Shown: piece by piece, positions 36,202 to 44,208 of the stretch
Position numbering within the stretch: the first letter of the stretch is position 1
Layout of the letters: every line of letters starts with the position of its first letter
Origin: Microbulbifer rhizosphaerae
Lineage (GTDB): Bacteria; Pseudomonadota; Gammaproteobacteria; Pseudomonadales; Cellvibrionaceae
Direction of reading: 5' to 3'
Assembly: GCF_014191725.1 (NCBI RefSeq)
Contig: NZ_JACHWZ010000002.1
Span: 199,735-263,734, forward strand
DNA length: 64,000 bases
Translations under genes and position numbers: made by a program
The notes under the pieces: generated by a model
What the model was told of the DNA's origin: nothing
Databases searched by the model: none
The model's input: the letters and a program-made list of their open reading frames with translations, nothing else

Positions 36202-37662
36202 CTACGCCCCGACGCTCGATAATTTCGCCGGACCGGACAGGCCGCAGAGCCGACCCACGCCGTATACCAACCAGGTGCTCACCACCGCCGGCAAAACTTC
36301 GAAGATGGTCGCATTGAGCCCCGACATGCGCCAGCCAATGGCCACCGCGCTAGCCACCAGTACCATCGCGATGGTCAGCGACTCGCGGGGCCGCCCGCCC
36401 AGCGCATAGACCACCAATAGACCACCGAAGGCAGAGCCCAGCACACCCCAGGCGAACAGCACCAGGTTGAACACATTCTCCTTGGCGAACAGGGCGATCA
36501 GCAGAGACCCGCCAACCACCACCAGCGTGGCGACGCGGGCGGTACCGTAGCCGTGCCAGCGCGAGGGCATCAGGTCCCGGGACAGGCAGGCGCTGCAGCT
36601 TAGTATCAACGAATCCACAGTGGAAATAGTGGCCGCAAAAAGCCCCGCCAGCACCAGTCCGGTGGCCGCCGGATGCAGCAGCACCTCCGCCATCACCGGC
36701 AGGGCCAGTTCCGCGTCCAGCTCACCGCCGTTCATCACCAGGGACGGGTTCACCGCCCCCTGGTCCATCAGCAGACGCGCCATCATGCCCACGCTCACCG
36801 CCAGGGTGTAGAAGGCCACGAACCAAAGATAGTAATAGATGCGCGCCCGGCGAATGCTTTTCACATCATTGCAGGCCATAAAGCGCACCATCACATGGGG
36901 CTGGCCGATCACCGCCGCCCCGGCGAAGGTCCAGCCAATCAGGAACAGCAGGGCACCGTTCAAACCGCTGGCGGCGGACTCGGCGGGGAAAAACTGAAAG
37001 AAACTGGGCGAAACCTCGTGCAGACCGGTCCAGGCCGGCTGCCAACCACCGACGGTGGACACCGCCGCAACCAGCATCACCGTCATGGCGACGATCATCA
37101 CCACCGACTGTGCGGCATCGGTCCACACCGAGGCCCGCAAGCCGCCGGAAAAACCGTAACAGAGCACCATCACCGCGCCGATAATCGCGCCGGTGCGCAG
37201 ATCCCAGCCGAACAGGGCCTGCAGGGCCTTGCCGCCGGCCTTGAACTGGGCGGCAGCGTAAACGCCCAGCAACGCCACGGCGATCAGTGCGGCCACCACC
37301 TTGAGAAGCTGGAAATTTTCCCCGCCCCAGCGGGACAACAGCTCCGGGATGGTGAGGGTACCGCGTTGCTCGGTCATCTGCCGCACCTTGCGCGTCACCA
37401 TGGTAGCGGCCATCCAGTCCCCCAGGATCCAACCCACCATCATGGTGAACGCCGGCAAACCGGTGGCGTAGGTGTAGCCGATCACCCCGATGAACATAAA
37501 GCCGGAATTGTTGGTGGCCACCGCGGAAAGACCGGTGAGCGAAGGCGGCACGGAACTGCCGGCGAGCAGGTAGTCGGACTGCTTCTTGGAGCGGACCAGC
37601 ACCGACGAAAAGCCGATCAGGAGGAAGATCAACAGGAAACCGAGAAAACTGGCAAGCAGCAT
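36202..37662 (-). CDS. Solute:sodium symporter (SSS) family protein, PutP-like
   Basis: The ~486-residue polytopic protein has about 13 membrane helices and SSS landmarks: SDYLLAGSSVPPSLTGLSAVATNNSGFMFIGVIGYTYATGLPA, GWILGDWMAATMV, CYGFSGGLRASVWTDAAQSVVMI, GQPHVMVRFMA and ATISTVDSLILSCSACLSRDL (sodium-site helix). It is close to sodium/proline symporters. It lies just downstream of the ask-ect genes on the same strand, so uptake of proline or another compatible solute is likely. I favour the ATG at 37662 with GAGGGG upstream; a frame to 37686 is possible. Confidence 0.88.
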   Translation of the reverse strand: MLLASFLGFLLIFLLIGFSSVLVRSKKQSDYLLAGSSVPPSLTGLSAVATNNSGFMFIGVIGYTYATGLPAFTMMVGWILGDWMAATMVTRKVRQMTEQRGTLTIPELLSRWGGENFQLLKVVAALIAVALLGVYAAAQFKAGGKALQALFGWDLRTGAIIGAVMVLCYGFSGGLRASVWTDAAQSVVMIVAMTVMLVAAVSTVGGWQPAWTGLHEVSPSFFQFFPAESAASGLNGALLFLIGWTFAGAAVIGQPHVMVRFMACNDVKSIRRARIYYYLWFVAFYTLAVSVGMMARLLMDQGAVNPSLVMNGGELDAELALPVMAEVLLHPAATGLVLAGLFAATISTVDSLILSCSACLSRDLMPSRWHGYGTARVATLVVVGGSLLIALFAKENVFNLVLFAWGVLGSAFGGLLVVYALGGRPRESLTIAMVLVASAVAIGWRMSGLNATIFEVLPAVVSTWLVYGVGRLCGLSGPAKLSSVGA

Positions 37663-37692
37663 GGAATAGCACCCCTCGGACATCAAACCTCA

Positions 37693-37719
37693 CCGGCACC
37701 CCGAAACACGGGGTGCCGG
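37693..37719. terminator. Strong hairpin after ask
   Basis: CCGGCACCCCG and CGGGGTGCCGG pair around AAACA. On the minus strand there is no T-run after it, so it may attenuate or protect the ect transcript 3' end instead of stopping it fully before the symporter gene. Confidence 0.6.
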
Positions 37720-37779
37720 GCAAAGGTTTTAATTATTTTTAAAATGTTTCCGCGCCAGGATACCACCTAGGGCGAGGAC

Positions 37780-39225
37780 TTAGGCCGCGCATATTGCATC
37801 GCCGTGTTCATAAACCTCCACCAGCGCGTGGTGCAGGCTTTTCACTGCGACTTCATAATCGCTTTCATTCACCACAAACTGCATATCCACCTGCCGCATG
37901 GACTGGTGCACCGCAAGAATACTGATACCGGATTGTGCCAACGCGGCCACCGCGCGCGCGAGCATACCGGGCACCTTCATATCGCTGCCGATTGCGGAGA
38001 CCACTGCCACCTTGCGCACCTGGATATCGCAGTCCGGATATTGCTCACAGATAGCACTGCGAATACGCTTTACAGTTTTCAGGTTGTTGGCCAGAAAATG
38101 CGTAATGGTATTGGCGTTGGTGTCCTTGGTAACCACGCTGCCTTTAAAGCGCCCGATGATTTCGTTGATGGTGCGATCATAGGCCGTCATACTGCCCATC
38201 ATGTCCTGGTCGAAACATTCCACCGCATAGATATTCTTGCGCCCGGCAATAATCTCCACGCAGGGGGTTTCGCTGACATAGTCGCCGGTCACCAGGGTGC
38301 CGCGGTGTTCCGGCTCAAAGGTGTTCATTACCCGCAGCGGGATTTCCTGCTGACGCAGCCCCTTGGCGGCGCGGGGGTGGATGGCTTCCATGCCCAGGTT
38401 GGCCAGTTGGTCCGCCACGTCGTAGTTGGTGCGGCCGATGGGCACCGCCTGGTTTTCCCCCACCAGTCGCGGATCGGCGCTACTCAGGTGGTATTCCTTG
38501 TGAATGATCGCCTCGCGCGCACCGGTGATCACCGCGATGCGGCTGAAGGTCATCTCGCTATAGCCGCGGGCGAAGGTTTTCATCAGTCCCTCGCGGGTAT
38601 GTGCATAGCCGGTGACAATGGGCAGTTCCCTGGCGAGATCGATATCGCGGAAGGCGCGCTCGATGCGCTCGTCCAGGGTCAAGTGGTCGCTGTCCCGCCA
38701 GCCGGTGAGGTCGACGAAGCGCGCCTCGATGCCCTCCTGGCGCAACAGCTGTGCCGTGTTCCAGGCGCTGTGCGTCTCACCCAGGCTGGCGAGCATCTCG
38801 CTGACGGTATCGAGATGGCCCTCGAGGGCAAAGTGGCCGTGCTGGCAGAGCCGCTCCAGATCCGCGAGGCAGCGCTGCGTGTCTTCCAGGCGCTCGCCGA
38901 TAAACTCATTGGCCTTGCCGCGCAGTGCCGGATCTTCAAACAGCGCGGCGTTGATTTCCTCCATGCGCTCGCGGAGGCCGTGCACGGCTTCCGACCAGCT
39001 GCGCTCCTCCTCGGCACCGGCGAACAGGGCAAAGACTCCCGGGCGCCCGGATTTCTTGTGTTCCAGCAGCATGTCGGTGATGCCGCCGTAGGCGGAGACC
39101 ACGAAGATACGCTGGTAAACCCCCTCGCGATCCGCCCCGCCGTTCTTCAGAATGATGTTGTCGCGAACTGCGGCATAGTCACTCATGGACGTGCCGCCGA
39201 TTTTTTCCACCGTGTGTAGTTTCAT
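37780..39225 (-). CDS. ask: Aspartate kinase of the ectoine pathway (Ask_Ect)
   Basis: The 481-residue enzyme starts MKLHTVEKIGGTSMSDYAAVRDN; the KIGGTSM motif is the kinase phosphate-binding start. EMTFSRIAVITGAREAIIHKEYHLSSADPRLVG is the substrate site region, and two ACT-type domains follow (e.g. VAVVSAIGSDMKVPGMLARAVAALAQSGISILAVHQS). Ask_Ect isoforms supply aspartyl phosphate for ectoine under osmotic stress and are less feedback-inhibited. It is last in the ectABC-ask operon. I start at 39225; the longer frame to 39303 crosses the gap after ectC. Confidence 0.95.
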   Translation of the reverse strand: MKLHTVEKIGGTSMSDYAAVRDNIILKNGGADREGVYQRIFVVSAYGGITDMLLEHKKSGRPGVFALFAGAEEERSWSEAVHGLRERMEEINAALFEDPALRGKANEFIGERLEDTQRCLADLERLCQHGHFALEGHLDTVSEMLASLGETHSAWNTAQLLRQEGIEARFVDLTGWRDSDHLTLDERIERAFRDIDLARELPIVTGYAHTREGLMKTFARGYSEMTFSRIAVITGAREAIIHKEYHLSSADPRLVGENQAVPIGRTNYDVADQLANLGMEAIHPRAAKGLRQQEIPLRVMNTFEPEHRGTLVTGDYVSETPCVEIIAGRKNIYAVECFDQDMMGSMTAYDRTINEIIGRFKGSVVTKDTNANTITHFLANNLKTVKRIRSAICEQYPDCDIQVRKVAVVSAIGSDMKVPGMLARAVAALAQSGISILAVHQSMRQVDMQFVVNESDYEVAVKSLHHALVEVYEHGDAICAA

Positions 39226-39306
39226 GGTTTCCCTGTCAAGGATGTCGTTTCGAACTCTCGTGTCGAGGCGGGCCGCCAGCGGGCGGCCCGGGCTATGCAA
39301 CATCTG

Positions 39307-39711
39307 TCATTTTTTGTCGGAGATTTCTTCAGCTTCCAGTTCGTAGGCGCCGCTGGCATTGTGCACTTCCTTGCCGTGCAACGGCGGGTTGAAGACACAG
39401 GCCATCTTCATTTCCGTTTTGGCGCGCAGGATATGCTTGTCGTTTTTATCCAGGATATAGATAGTCCCCGGCTGGATGGGGTAGACCTCTCCATCCACTA
39501 CCGTCTCCACCTCGCCCTCGCCGGAAATGCAGTACACCGATTCCAGGTGGTTCTGGTAATGCAGATTCAGCTCGGCACCTTCATAGATGGTGGTGATATG
39601 GAAAGAGAATCCCATATTGTCGTTCTTCAGCAGCAGCCGCGTGCTCTCCCAACCTTCGGAAACCACACGGCGGGCTGTTTTTTCTGCGTCCTGTAAATTC
39701 CTGACAATCAT
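39307..39711 (-). CDS. ectC: L-ectoine synthase
   Basis: The 134-residue cupin enzyme has the EctC hallmark sequence: [69 protein letters not shown], with the iron-binding region around Glu/Tyr/His in [12 protein letters not shown] and DKHILRA. It cyclises N-gamma-acetyl-diaminobutyrate to ectoine. It lies between ectB and ask on the same strand, 131 bp after ectB. Confidence 0.97.
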   Translation of the reverse strand: MIVRNLQDAEKTARRVVSEGWESTRLLLKNDNMGFSFHITTIYEGAELNLHYQNHLESVYCISGEGEVETVVDGEVYPIQPGTIYILDKNDKHILRAKTEMKMACVFNPPLHGKEVHNASGAYELEAEEISDKK

Positions 39712-39842
39712 TACTCTGCTCTCTCAAACTTCAATAGCAATGGAAAACTGCGTAGGGTGCGCCGCGCACGCACGGCGCACCCACTTACTATTCCCCTTTC
39801 GGAGATGACCAAATTTTAGTGACCATCCGGTGCTCTGCCGAA

Positions 39843-41180
39843 TCAGGCCGCGCCGGCCAGTTCGTCTTTTTTCTCACTGTTTTCGCCGCCGTCCTCGGCA
39901 AAGAAATCGTGTTCCTCCGGTACGTCCTGGCCCTTCAGAACCTTGGCCACCGCAGCCTCGACAATATCCAGCGCCTTTTTCAGGTTGTCGTCACTGATCG
40001 TCAGCGGGCACAGGGTTTTCACCACGTGGTCGTCGGCGCCGCTGGTCTCGATCACCAGTCCGTGCCGGAAGGCCTCGCGGGTGATTTGTCCGGCCAGGTC
40101 GCCATTTACGCAGTTTAGCCCGCGGAACATACCGCGGCCGCGGGTGGTGAGGTTGCCGTCGCCGTAGTTGTCCACGATTTTTTCCAGGCGCTTCTCGATA
40201 TAGTCGCCCTTACGGAGCACTTCGGCAGCGAACTTGTCGTCGCTCCAGTAGTGGTCGATCGCCGCCGTGGCGGTGACAAAGGCCAGGTTGTTGCCGCGGA
40301 AGGTGCCGTTGTGCTCGCCCGGTTTCCACTGGTCCAGCTCCGGTCGCATCAGCACGACAGCGAAGGGCAGGCCGTAGCCGCTGAGGGATTTGGACAGGGT
40401 GACAATATCCGGCACCACCCCGGACTCCTCGAAGCTGAAGTAGCTGCCGGTACGGCCGCAGCCCGCCTGGATATCGTCGATGATCAGCAGCACGTCGTGT
40501 TTCTTGCACACTTCGGAAAGATTGCGCAGCCAGGTGGTGGTGGCCGCGTTGATACCGCCCTCACCCTGCACGGTTTCGACAATCACCGCCGCCGGGTGGT
40601 CGACGCCGCTGGAGGAGTCGGACAACACCTTGTCCAGGTAAGCAGTGGTGTCGATATCTTCACCCAGGTAGCCGTCGTAAGGCATGCGGGTCACACCGGC
40701 CATGCTCACGCCGGCGGCACCGCGGTGGTGGGAGTTGCCGGTGGCGGCCAGGGACCCGGCGGTAACGCCGTGGAAGCCGTTGGTAAAGGAGATGATGTTC
40801 TCGCGCCCCTTGTACTTGCGCGCGATTTTCATCGCCGCCTCCACCGCGTTGGTGCCGGTGGGGCCGGTGAACTGCATGACGTAGCTCAGGCCGCGGGGCT
40901 GCAGGATCTTCTCGTAGAAGGTCTCCAGGAAATCGCGCTTGGCCGCGGTGTGCAGATCCAGGCCGTGGGTGATGCCGTCGCGCTCGATATATTCCAGCAG
41001 CGCCTTCTTGAAGACCGGGTTGTTGTGGCCGTAGTTGAGTGTGCCGGCACCGGCGAGGAAATCCAGGTACTGGTTACCCTCCTCGTCGTACAGGTACTCG
41101 CCCTGGGCGCGGTTGAAAATGCGCGGAAAGGCACGCGCGTAACTCTGTACTTCCGATTCGATCTCGTCAAAAACTTTCAT
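39843..41180 (-). CDS. ectB: Diaminobutyrate-2-oxoglutarate transaminase
   Basis: The 445-residue class III aminotransferase begins [55 protein letters not shown], typical of EctB. The PLP-binding lysine is in [20 protein letters not shown] and the preceding acidic residue in [15 protein letters not shown]. It converts aspartate semialdehyde and glutamate to 2,4-diaminobutyrate. A C-terminal acidic tail ([27 protein letters not shown]) extends ~15-20 residues beyond common EctB lengths. Confidence 0.97.
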   Translation of the reverse strand: MKVFDEIESEVQSYARAFPRIFNRAQGEYLYDEEGNQYLDFLAGAGTLNYGHNNPVFKKALLEYIERDGITHGLDLHTAAKRDFLETFYEKILQPRGLSYVMQFTGPTGTNAVEAAMKIARKYKGRENIISFTNGFHGVTAGSLAATGNSHHRGAAGVSMAGVTRMPYDGYLGEDIDTTAYLDKVLSDSSSGVDHPAAVIVETVQGEGGINAATTTWLRNLSEVCKKHDVLLIIDDIQAGCGRTGSYFSFEESGVVPDIVTLSKSLSGYGLPFAVVLMRPELDQWKPGEHNGTFRGNNLAFVTATAAIDHYWSDDKFAAEVLRKGDYIEKRLEKIVDNYGDGNLTTRGRGMFRGLNCVNGDLAGQITREAFRHGLVIETSGADDHVVKTLCPLTISDDNLKKALDIVEAAVAKVLKGQDVPEEHDFFAEDGGENSEKKDELAGAA

Positions 41181-41235
41181 GATGGCAATCCTTGTTGGTG
41201 AGTTTGGAGGATTGAATAGGTATAGGGGCAGGGGA

Positions 41236-41880
41236 TCACCCGGCGCCCTTGGCCGCGCCGGTGAATGGGCCTATGCGCAGCAGGGTTTCGCTGTCGTGAC
41301 GGCCGCGGAAATGGCGATCGCGATCGAACAGCACGGACTCGTCGCACTCGGCGCCGAGTTTGCGCGCGAGGCCGCGGAACAGCGCCCAGGAAGCGCGGTT
41401 ATCGGGGGTGATGGTGGTTTCCAGGAAGCGCACTTCGGCGCAGCAGGGGCGGCCCAGGATCTCCCGGACCATACGGCCGGCGAGACCGAGTCCGCGGGCC
41501 TCGGCGGCGACCGCCACCTGCCAGATAAACAGGGTGTCCGGGCGCTCGGGCACCCGGTAGCCGGAGACGAAACCGACCAGGTTGCCATCCAGCTCAGCGG
41601 CGACGCTGGTGTCGGCGAAATGGCTGGCCTGTAGCAGGTTGCAGTAGATGGAATTTTCATCCAGGGGTGGGCAGCGGCCGATAAGTGCGTGGACCGCGGC
41701 GCCGTCTTCACTGAGGGGCCGGCGCAGCAGGGGCTCTGCTCCTTTGGCGCTGCGCCGCGCCTGGACCTCTCCTTCCGTGGCTTCTCCTTCAGCCCGTTCT
41801 TCCCTCGCCTGGCTGGTGGCTGTTGTTTGGCTGACGGCTCTCGTTTGGCCGATAGCTCTCGCTTTGCTGTTGGCGCTCAA
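41236..41880 (-). CDS. ectA: Diaminobutyrate acetyltransferase with N-terminal extension, TTG start
   Basis: Residues ~55-210 are a GNAT-fold Ect[86 protein letters not shown], with the acetyl-CoA loop [11 protein letters not shown]. It acetylates diaminobutyrate. The frame has no ATG before the core; a TTG at 41880 has AAAGG seven bases upstream and is my choice (another TTG lies at 41901). The first ~55 residues are low-complexity ([23 protein letters not shown]) and absent from typical ~180-residue EctA. This is the first gene of ectABC-ask. Confidence 0.9.
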   Translation of the reverse strand: MSANSKARAIGQTRAVSQTTATSQAREERAEGEATEGEVQARRSAKGAEPLLRRPLSEDGAAVHALIGRCPPLDENSIYCNLLQASHFADTSVAAELDGNLVGFVSGYRVPERPDTLFIWQVAVAAEARGLGLAGRMVREILGRPCCAEVRFLETTITPDNRASWALFRGLARKLGAECDESVLFDRDRHFRGRHDSETLLRIGPFTGAAKGAG

Positions 41881-41909
41881 ATCGATACCTTTAGTTGTCA
41901 AATGTTTAT

Positions 41910-41973
41910 TTAAAGGCCAAAAAGTAGATTTTTCCGTCCAAATCCCACTTTTTAGGTCATATTTGGCCTTTAA
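41910..41973. promoter_or_regulatory. Operator-like inverted repeat between ectA and ectR
   Basis: TTAAAGGCCAAA (41910-41921) and TTTGGCCTTTAA (41962-41973) are exact inverted copies, with an inner AAAAAGT/ACTTTTT-type pair. The element lies between the divergent ectA and MarR-type genes and is a good candidate site for EctR. Confidence 0.65.
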
Positions 41974-42051
41974 TACATAAAACTATTTACTACTCTAAAT
42001 AATTTTTTGCATAGTACTCTAACTAACGACCAAATCGCAAGACGGAGTTCC

Positions 42052-42735
42052 ATGCAAACTGATCACAAGTCACGCAGATTGACCCCCTCGGGCAACGCTG
42101 CTGAAAGCAGCGCCCAAGGGCGGTCGCGGGACGAGACAATTGACAATCGCGACCAGGCCCCTAAAGTCGGCCACAGGCGATTCTCCCGCCGCGACCTGCA
42201 GAGCCTGCTATTAATGGACAAAATTGAAGAAGTACTGATTACCCTGCGTCGGCTGATTCGCGCCACCGACCTCCACTCCAAGCAACTGGTGAAAACCGCC
42301 GGCCTCACCGCCCCGCAATTGCTGCTGCTGCAGGCGATCCGCGAGAAGGGCCAGGTCACCATCGGCGCCCTGGCCAAGGAAATCAGTCTCAGCCAGGCGA
42401 CGGTCACTACCATTCTAGACCGCCTGGAGAAGCGCGAACTGGTGTACCGGGAGCGCTCTTCGGAGGACAAGCGCAAGGTCCACGCCTACCTCACCGATAA
42501 GGGCGCGGATATCATTCGCGACGCCCCCACCCCCTTGCAGGAGCACTTCGTGCGCCAGTTTCGCGACCTGCGCGACTGGGAGCAGTCGATGATCATCTCA
42601 TCCCTGCAGCGAGTGGCGCTGATGATGGACGCGGAGCATATCGACGCCTCACCGGTGCTGGATGTCGGCGACCTGGACCGCAAGGACAGCCGCCAGTTGC
42701 CGTCGGAAAAAGAAGAGGCCGACGAAGGAAATTGA
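42052..42735 (+). CDS. ectR: EctR-like MarR-family regulator of ectoine genes
   Basis: The 227-residue protein has a MarR winged-helix core at about residues 55-185: LLLMDKIEEVLITLRRLIRATDLHSKQLVKTAGLTAPQLLLLQAIREKGQVTIGALAKEISLSQATVTTILDRLEKRELVYRERSSEDKRKVHAYLTDKG. It is divergently placed against ectABC-ask, as EctR1 repressors are in halophilic methylotrophs and marine bacteria. A ~50-residue polar N-terminal arm and an acidic C-terminal tail extend the core. GGAG precedes the ATG at 42052. Confidence 0.9.
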   Translation: MQTDHKSRRLTPSGNAAESSAQGRSRDETIDNRDQAPKVGHRRFSRRDLQSLLLMDKIEEVLITLRRLIRATDLHSKQLVKTAGLTAPQLLLLQAIREKGQVTIGALAKEISLSQATVTTILDRLEKRELVYRERSSEDKRKVHAYLTDKGADIIRDAPTPLQEHFVRQFRDLRDWEQSMIISSLQRVALMMDAEHIDASPVLDVGDLDRKDSRQLPSEKEEADEGN

Positions 42736-43161
42736 CCCCCAATCCAGGGAATTGACTTTCCGAACGGTTGCCGGTCCCGGCAAGGGGAATATCCGAAATC
42801 GCACACAATGATTTGCGCGCCAGCGCAAGTTTCCGGCAAAATTCCCCCGCTCAGCACTCAATCGTTGCAATCGACCGGAACTTCGGTATAAATGGACGAA
42901 CAACACTAAAAGTGACCGCCAACCATAGAGTTAGCGCTCACTATTCAAGACAGGGCGCAATAACAACACCACAAAGCGCTGCTAACTACGCTTCACTGCA
43001 TGGGGCCTGGGCAGTGGTTTAGCGCGCGCGGAAGACGCCTGGCGAAAAACAACCGATAGCCACTATCGGCTCCCGACGGTTAGCCTGCGGCAACCGCCCG
43101 CCTCCCGCCATTGCACCACCTGTCTGTTTCGATAAAAAACTGGGGCGAAGGGACCGACAAC
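42736..43161. other. Intergenic region upstream of the FHA gene
   Basis: No gene is seen in ~425 bp. A TTGCGC-GCCA-GCGCAA hairpin lies at 42811-42826. The region presumably carries the promoter for the FHA-kinase genes, but no consensus boxes stand out. Confidence 0.45.
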
Positions 43162-44148
43162 ATGGCATGCCTGCAACACCCTGACAGGGAGCAGCCCGTC
43201 TACCTGATGGCACACCACACCATCGGCCGGCGCCAGGGCGCCGTGGACACGCGGATAACCAGCGCGGAAATTTCCGGTATCCACGCCGCCATCCAGTGGA
43301 CCGGCACCCACTGGAATATTCGCGACCTGAGCCGCAACGGCACCTGGGTCAATGACCAGCAGCTGATTCCGGCAAAAAATTACCAGCTCCAGTTAGGGGA
43401 CAAAATCGCCTTCGGCCGCGCCGACAATCCGCTGTGGACAGTGGAAAACCTGGACGCGCCCGAAAATCTGCTGATCGACCTGCGCACCGGCGAAGCGCAA
43501 TACCTGGAGCGGTATCACCTGTTGCCCGACGAACGGGACCCGCTGGCCACCCTGCATCTGAACCCCGTCACCGGCCAGTGGCTGTACGAACTCACCGGCA
43601 ATTCCAACGGCAGCGAAAACGCCCGCGTCGTCAAACACGGCGACCGCATCGACTGCGGCCGCCACGGCTGGCAACTGTTTCTCGCCGACAATCAGGGCAC
43701 CACCAAGGAACTGTCCCTGGAGCAGTTGTCGATCGCCGACTTCAAACTGCGCTTCATCTCCAGCTACCACGAAGAACACGTGCAGATGCAGCTGATCCGG
43801 GAGAAAGTGAAAGTCCCGCTGCCCGGCCGCTCCCACCACTACCTGCTCCTCTATCTGGCCCGCGCGCGCATCAGGGACATAAACAGGGGGCTGGACCCGG
43901 AATTCCAGGGTTGGATTCCCATCCAGGTGGCCACCCAGGAACTGGGCCTCACCCCAAACAGCATGAATATGCAGCTCTTCCGCGCGCGTAAGCAGATCGC
44001 CGAATCCCTGCCGGACGCCATCGACACCTCGTCCCTGGTAGAGCGGCGGGCCTGGGAAATCCGCCTGGGCTGCGACCAGTTTGAGATCTATAAGGGGTCC
44101 CAACTGGAAGCTCACACGAGCGGGGCGGAGACAGTCAATGAACAGTGA
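43162..44148 (+). CDS. FHA-domain protein with C-terminal helical DNA-binding-like region
   Basis: Residues ~18-100 form a forkhead-associated domain (HHTIGRRQGAVDTRITSAEISGIHAAIQWTGTHWNIRDLSRNGTWVNDQQL), with the phospho-threonine-binding residues R, S and N in the expected loops. Residues ~215-305 (SHHYLLLYLARARIRDINRGLDPEFQGWIPIQVATQELGLTPNSMNMQLFRARKQIAESLP) look like a winged-helix segment found in some FHA proteins. It precedes two Ser/Thr kinase genes on the same strand and probably reads their phosphorylation. Start at 43162, where the domain begins MACLQHPD. Confidence 0.88.
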   Translation: MACLQHPDREQPVYLMAHHTIGRRQGAVDTRITSAEISGIHAAIQWTGTHWNIRDLSRNGTWVNDQQLIPAKNYQLQLGDKIAFGRADNPLWTVENLDAPENLLIDLRTGEAQYLERYHLLPDERDPLATLHLNPVTGQWLYELTGNSNGSENARVVKHGDRIDCGRHGWQLFLADNQGTTKELSLEQLSIADFKLRFISSYHEEHVQMQLIREKVKVPLPGRSHHYLLLYLARARIRDINRGLDPEFQGWIPIQVATQELGLTPNSMNMQLFRARKQIAESLPDAIDTSSLVERRAWEIRLGCDQFEIYKGSQLEAHTSGAETVNEQ

Positions 44149-44208
44149 TCAGCATGAACAGTAAGAGCAACTCTATCGATAACTGATCATTGGTCACTGA
44201 CAACCGCC

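Noticed and set aside
37693..37719. Classical rho-independent terminator after ask
   Set aside because: Strong stem but the T-run is missing on the ask strand; kept only as a hairpin.
37804..39219. Long plus-strand open frame (471 codons)
   Set aside because: Antisense to the aspartate kinase gene; no ribosome site or protein family.
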